Part shown: one piece after another, positions 59,401 to 64,000 of the stretch | Position numbering within the stretch: position 1 is the first letter of the stretch | Layout of the letters: each line of letters starts with the position of its first letter | Assembly (NCBI GenBank): GCA_003260075.1 | Contig: QLIY01000109.1 | Coordinates: forward strand, 124,001-188,000 | From: Phallusia mammillata | Lineage: Eukaryota > Chordata > Ascidiacea > Phlebobranchia > Ascidiidae | DNA: 64,000 nucleotides | Reading direction: 5' to 3' | The notes under the pieces: generated by a model | Database searches by the model: none | What the model was told of the DNA's origin: nothing | What the model saw: only the letters and a program-made list of their open reading frames with translations | Program-made: the position numbers and the translations under genes

Positions 59401-62400
59401 CAAAAAACACAATCTAGTTAAGCAACATATTCGTTCACAGGGCTGAATACCAAAGTGCTTCAAAGCATTGGTGGCTCCCTGTTTCTGGTCTCAGGTTTAT
59501 GGACGAACTACACCTACGTAGAATGGCCATCGGTGACATTCTCTCCTGCTCTCCCTGTATATGCTTCATTTGTCGGCAACGGAATTTCGGTACGATATAA
59601 AGTCGTAATCTCTTTTTTTTCGCTCCTTCAATTGTATATTTAGGTTTCGTGCTCTGTATATAGAGTAGTTTTATTCTGTTAAACCAGGGGTCGGCAACCA
59701 TCGTGTTTTGTACCGCCGACCGTTTTTGAAACTAAAATTTCAACTCGGGCCGGCCTTTGAAAAACTACAAATATTCAGCAAAGAAAACGACCAAATTAGT
59801 TTATCATTCCCGGAATACATGGGCAAAATGTTTTAGCATTTAGCTTGAAAAAGTATACGAGCCGGTAACGAACTTCTCGCGGACCGGCGGTTGCCGATTT
59901 TAAACAACAAACGACATATGTTTAGGTTTCCTTCAGCTTGAACGATCAGCCTTACAAGCTCATCGAACCTGGCATAAATTACACGTAAGTTAAGTAAACG
60001 CAATATCGCAATGTTGATATTTTGACAGACTTTATCATACAGGGACCATTTTAATTACCACGTACTGGCGGAGAAAACCCAACCATTTATTGCATTAGCA
60101 AGCATTACAAACCAACGCGGTTTCAGTCGCTTTAGGATGAAGGTCAGTGTTGCAAGTAACTTCTAAACTGCAGAACTTTTCTAATACCTGCTCGAATTTT
60201 GTTTACGTGGTTCGACACACGATCAGGTTTTTAATGTCTAAATACAAGCCTTCGGTCAACTACCTAACCTGGTCGATCTATCCCGGGGACGAATCCTAAT
60301 GATTATGTATGTTCATGGCCCTATAGACGATTCGGCCCAAGGCATTTCTTTTTTTTCTTTTTGATATTTTTTTCTTTTTTCACGGGGTTCGAACCCAGGA
60401 CACTCCCGGGAACGAATCCCGATCAGTTTTTTTTTGTCTGTATATGGGTCAGGCGCGCCGGACCATTCGGCAAAGGCCCTGCCCCGAAGTCATTTTTAAG
60501 CATTGAACCTAGGCACAACAATAACTCGCCCCCATACGTTGTCAATTGTTTTGCCTGAAAAACAGCAATACCCCGTCCCCTAAAGTTGTTAATTGTTTTT
60601 GTCCTTATATCTGAAAAATGTTGTTTATTTTTTCAAAACAACTTTTTTATTGAATTTACTATTTGTTCTAAAAAAATTTTCGTTAATTTAGGTTGTATCA
60701 ATTCCGAACCTGAACTCAGCAGCGTATGCGTACGCCCCACAAGTACCTTATATGTACAAGGGCTACAGAATACAAATCGACTATGGAAAACAAACTTCTG
60801 CCAATCCATTCTTTACCCAAGTTTTCTTCGTCATTGCAGGGACCCAGGTTAACATGATACGACTTTTGCTGCTAGGATTTTTTGTGATGCTCTGTTTTAT
60901 AAAACTAGGAAGTGCTCAAAAACTTAAATTACATTTTGTAGAAGTGGAATGGTGCTTCTTTTGATCTTTCGGTTCTTCTAAAACCTGTCGCAGGTACTTA
61001 CACGACTAACTTTACCACGGAAATACAACTCGGAAACATGACACGAAACGTTCTGGTCGGATACATGTTTCTTTATAAGTAAGTCCTCAATGTCATAGAA
61101 TCAAGCAGTCGAAAACTTAAAATGCAAACTTTTTCCAAATACGGACCGGGATATGAAAAGGCCATTTGGAAATATATGTGTTAAAGTGAGTAAATTAGAT
61201 ATACTTTCGGGGAAAAAAATAAGGCTAGATTTTGACATTCATGGAGAGATAATAAAGATTTACTGATTTGGTTTATATAATTCACGATGTCACACACTAA
61301 AGTTAATAACCTACTGTTAAACAGTTTAATCTAAAACAACTAAGTTTAATTGTGCACGCAAAGGTGTCAACCTCTTTTTAGGAATTTTTTTGAGCAAATC
61401 TTTCTAGTAGAAATTAACTATAGTATTGTGGAAGGCAGGAAGTATTACATGTGGATATTAAGAGAAATCTTATTACGAAGTACTTTGCAGGGCCGCAGCT
61501 CACTTCACATATCCTCAAATTCAAGCTTTCGTTAACAGGATCGTGGACAATGCTGGTCAGTGTGTTTTTTACAATCTTTTGTTAGTCTCATTTTATGCGC
61601 AAAGAAATCAGAACCCCGGGTGAATCACACTTGTAATATTATGTCATGCTTCATAAGTTATTTATTAAAAGGGCTTAATTTGGAACTGACTTTTGCACTC
61701 GGCATTATTTTCCCGTCGTTTCACCAACTTTCGGGCCTGGTTGGGGTCGTGTTTAGGGCTTGGACTTTAGGTTTCGGCCTCTTACAACTCTGACTGTAAA
61801 TGTAATGTTATGGTGGTACCAACAATTGAAGCAAATAAGTTCGAAAATTCAAAAAACGCGTCTGGTTTCGAACCAGAAATTATTTCCACTAATTGAACAT
61901 ATTTTTGCAGTAGAAAAACACAATTTAACGGTTGACCATTACTATATCTTTGATTAGGTCGGTCAAAGTATTAAAATGAGTGAGTCAAAAAAAAATCCTT
62001 CACGGTCCTCGAAGTTGTTTTCCATTATTTCAGCAATATTTTACCCAGTATCTGCAGTTTTTACACACGTAACTTAAATGCTGTTTTCAAAGCAGAGCAC
62101 ATTGTATTTTAACCCTGTCGTAACAACTAAGGTCGCCTAATTTAACCTAGTTTTACTGTTTAGTGTCCGACTTGACAGCCTATTATGTCAAAGAACGGCT
62201 GTAAAAATACGAAACATACAATATGGCATATTATTTTCTGCAGACAATTTCAATATTTTCCAATTCAACCAAGCACCCGTATCTATTGTTCCTGTCTCAT
62301 TTGCTAAGGGGAAAATCAATTACACCTCAACCACCGTCCAAAGCGGATTCATTCAATTTCAAGCTTATGATAAATATGGATACAGTTATGCTATGTGTCC

Positions 62401-62770
62401 CGGTGTGAGGTACGATTTACCTTTAAAGCAAATGGAAAACATCTCAAAACAGGCCGTGACATTTGAGTTTGTTTTATAGTGTTAACCCATCAGTTGACCC
62501 TGCGCTTTACTGTATTGGATCTGCAAACAGCAAGCAAAACCATATTTCCCGTTGTGGCGACTTTCCTGGTAAGTTTACTCACCCGCACGTCGACAAGTCA
62601 CCTGTATCTTTTTTCCTTTTTAAATTTTGTACTGATTTCCAGCTTGGGAGCAGTTAACTGATCACGTGACCACCAACCGAAATCCTCGCAGTGGCGGAAA
62701 ATTTGTCAATGACCTTCACTCAACCTTGCTCATTTTTACAAGGAGCAGGAACATCACGGGGCAGTTGTGA
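56439..62770 (+). CDS. type II membrane protein with split intelectin-like lectin domain (624 aa)
   Basis: Sixteen exons in frame: 56439-56508, 56986-57182, 57519-57570, 57634-57737, 58326-58467, 58534-58625, 59054-59222, 59441-59589, 59926-59984, 60043-60142, 60692-60847, 60942-61078, 61491-61555, 62244-62409, 62480-62568, 62643-62770. Residues 1-66 are cytoplasmic (YEDP, YENL, Gln/Ser-rich), 67-89 a membrane segment. Residues 115-276 match the N-terminal half of intelectins (CWHLRQNGF, FCDMTSAQGGWTLVASVH, KCTALDKW, then FKSQAYYSL, SHVPNNVP). Residues 498-624 match the C-terminal half (APVSIVPVSF, SGFIQFQAY, CIGS, CGDF). Between them sit about 222 residues (exons 8-13) without cysteine and unknown to me. 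Eight or so N-glycosylation sites are seen. Intelectins bind microbial sugars through calcium. The exon 1 join and the exon 12 acceptor (60942 or 60945) are the least certain. Confidence 0.85.
57996..58174. repeat. 73-bp inverted repeat with 33-bp loop in intron 4 of the intelectin-like gene
   Basis: 57996-58068 and 58102-58174 are inverted copies, including GCGCTATACCGAATCAGCCG and its complement. The right arm continues into sequence shared with the repeat at 6390-6660. In an RNA transcript it would form a long hairpin. Confidence 0.9.
59685..59897. mobile_element. decayed hAT-type element in intron 8 of the intelectin-like gene
   Basis: Starts CAGGGGTCGGCAACC; the right end stops at GGTTGCCGA, missing its last bases. 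The interior (ATTAGTTTATCATTCCCGG) is the reverse complement of 53117-53350. Flanks TGTTAAAC and TTTTAAAC match at 7 of 8. Confidence 0.75.
60240..60560. repeat. possible tRNA-related repeat in intron 10 of the intelectin-like gene
   Basis: GGGGTTCGAACCCAGGAC at about 60385 resembles a polymerase III B box, and CCCGGGAACGAATCCCGA follows. No full tRNA cloverleaf or A box could be drawn. It may be a SINE fragment. Confidence 0.25.
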
Positions 62771-64000
62771 GAAAATCTTGTTTAGCCAATACTTTAAATT
62801 CTGCAACTTTTTGTGATTTTATTTCGTATAGTAATGAACGTTGTCCATGACACGTCCGAAGTTTTATGATAATATACGGCAATCAGTTTTCTACTTTCGT
62901 AGGCCATTGTAGGTGTGTTATGCTATTTAACGGACAAAAGGAATGTTAAAACGTAAACTTTTCCCTACATATTGGTTTGTTTGCTTATTGTGAAAGTTGC
63001 ATTGTTAGTTACCTGTGCCTCATAAAAGTTAATTGCCCAATTTGTACCTTTCGTATCCCTACACGCATGCACAAAGCCAGTTAATCGACAAACAATTGCT
63101 TTGGCGCAAACACCGACACTTGTATTCTTTTACTATTTCTTTTTGAACTGGGTGTACTCGTAAAACGACAAGTTGAACAAACAAAGGGCTAGCAAAATAT
63201 TTGTACATTATAAAATACCGTAAAGTTTTTGACTTTCCCAAAGACTGGTTGTGCATTACAGCATTTTCATGTTTAAAACAAAAAATATTAAAATAAACTG
63301 ATATTGTCCTGCAGTTTGGGACCAACTTCCTAGTGATACGAACGGAATCGAAACTCACATGAAGGTGGAAATTTGTTAACAACCATTAATCGACTTTGTG
63401 ACGCCAATTTATTTGATTGTATTTCTCATTTCACGTTTGAAATTTTGTGTGGATGACAACGATTGGACTTCATTTAATTTTCATTCGTTACTAAACACCG
63501 TAATAACCAACACATTAAAGTTGATAAACCTTTGCTTGTGTGTCTGTGTGCCTCCGAACGAAAACTTAGTATCTTGTTGTGACGCATGTTTAGAAAGTTT
63601 GTAAACCACTGATTTGTAGTAACCGTCGGTCAAAGTGATGCCAATATTAGTTTTTGTGCACGTAAATGCAGTAACGAAAATCCAAAGACACTGCTACATT
63701 CCAGGCCTGACCTTTTTCTTGCAAAGTGTATCTGTTTTCCACATAATCCAAACGATAATTCGAAGTCTGATTAAATACGATAATTGCGTGTGACAAAGCA
63801 ATATTGAATCTCTACAACAAGCAATCGATTCTACATAAATTTGTCAAACATAAAGGCAATGTCGAATAACCGACTTTTTAAACATTTTAATTGTAATTAC
63901 ATAACTTGAGATAGATAGGTTATTTTTTCATTCCAGGCTACAGCAAAAGTCTGCTAACATTCAAAGCAAAGCCACCTAATTTGTTCAATTCACTTCATTA
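62771..64000. other. 3' flank of the intelectin-like gene, no gene seen
   Basis: AATAAA occurs at about 63292, a possible polyadenylation signal, though it is 0.5 kb away. TTCATTCCAG at about 63930 could be an acceptor for an exon running off the edge, but there is too little sequence to judge. Confidence 0.35.

Noticed and set aside
60380-60430. tRNA gene suggested by GGGGTTCGAACCC
   Set aside because: No acceptor stem, anticodon arm or A box could be placed around it.
56439-62770. A self-incompatibility (Themis-type) fibrinogen-like gene of Ciona
   Set aside because: The conserved words match intelectin rather than ordinary fibrinogen-like domains, and no neighbouring polycystin-type receptor is seen.
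1-64000. CRISPR arrays, bacterial operons or phage features
   Set aside because: Gene structure is plainly eukaryotic and no array of spaced direct repeats is present.

Overview
The window is animal genomic DNA: AT-rich, with introns, GT-AG splice sites, a coatomer epsilon gene of animal type, receptors with seven membrane segments and many small DNA transposons. The best guess is an ascidian, most likely Ciona or a relative. The reasons are short introns and CAP (CRISP-type) proteins with a GPI-anchor signal, an arrangement known to me from ascidian sperm 'Urabin' proteins. This is inference, not proof. All exon models below were built by hand from splice sites, reading-frame phase and comparison between paralogues.

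Layout. (1) 0.2-13 kb, minus strand: three tandem copies of a secreted or GPI-anchored protein (signal peptide, CAP domain, Ser/Thr-rich repeats, ten-cysteine Ly6/uPAR-like domain, hydrophobic tail). Two are complete (3888-8417 and 9564-12957); the third (225-2306) runs off the left edge. (2) 13-22 kb: no gene found, but three hAT-type elements and a large inverted repeat. (3) 22154-26566, plus strand: complete eight-exon COPE gene (coatomer epsilon, 297 aa), with two hAT elements in its introns. (4) 27.4-52.8 kb, minus strand: four tandem seven-exon genes for a divergent rhodopsin-like receptor family. The first (27432-32156) and fourth (50425-52787) are intact. The second and third have lost splice acceptors, and the second also has a frameshift. 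Pieces of COPE's 3' end lie between receptor copies, so the duplicated unit seems to have started inside or just after COPE. (5) 56439-62770, plus strand: complete sixteen-exon gene (624 aa) for a type II membrane protein whose intelectin-like ectodomain is split by a cysteine-free insert of about 222 residues.

The second and third receptor copies, and the end of the first, are full of runs of 10-69 G. Most of these join near-duplicate stretches, some differing by single bases. I read them as assembly junctions, perhaps between haplotypes, so copy number and breaks in 28-46 kb need caution. Nothing ties the gene groups into one pathway. The shared theme is cell-surface proteins (GPI-anchored, seven-pass and type II lectin-like) in lineage-specific families around one housekeeping gene.
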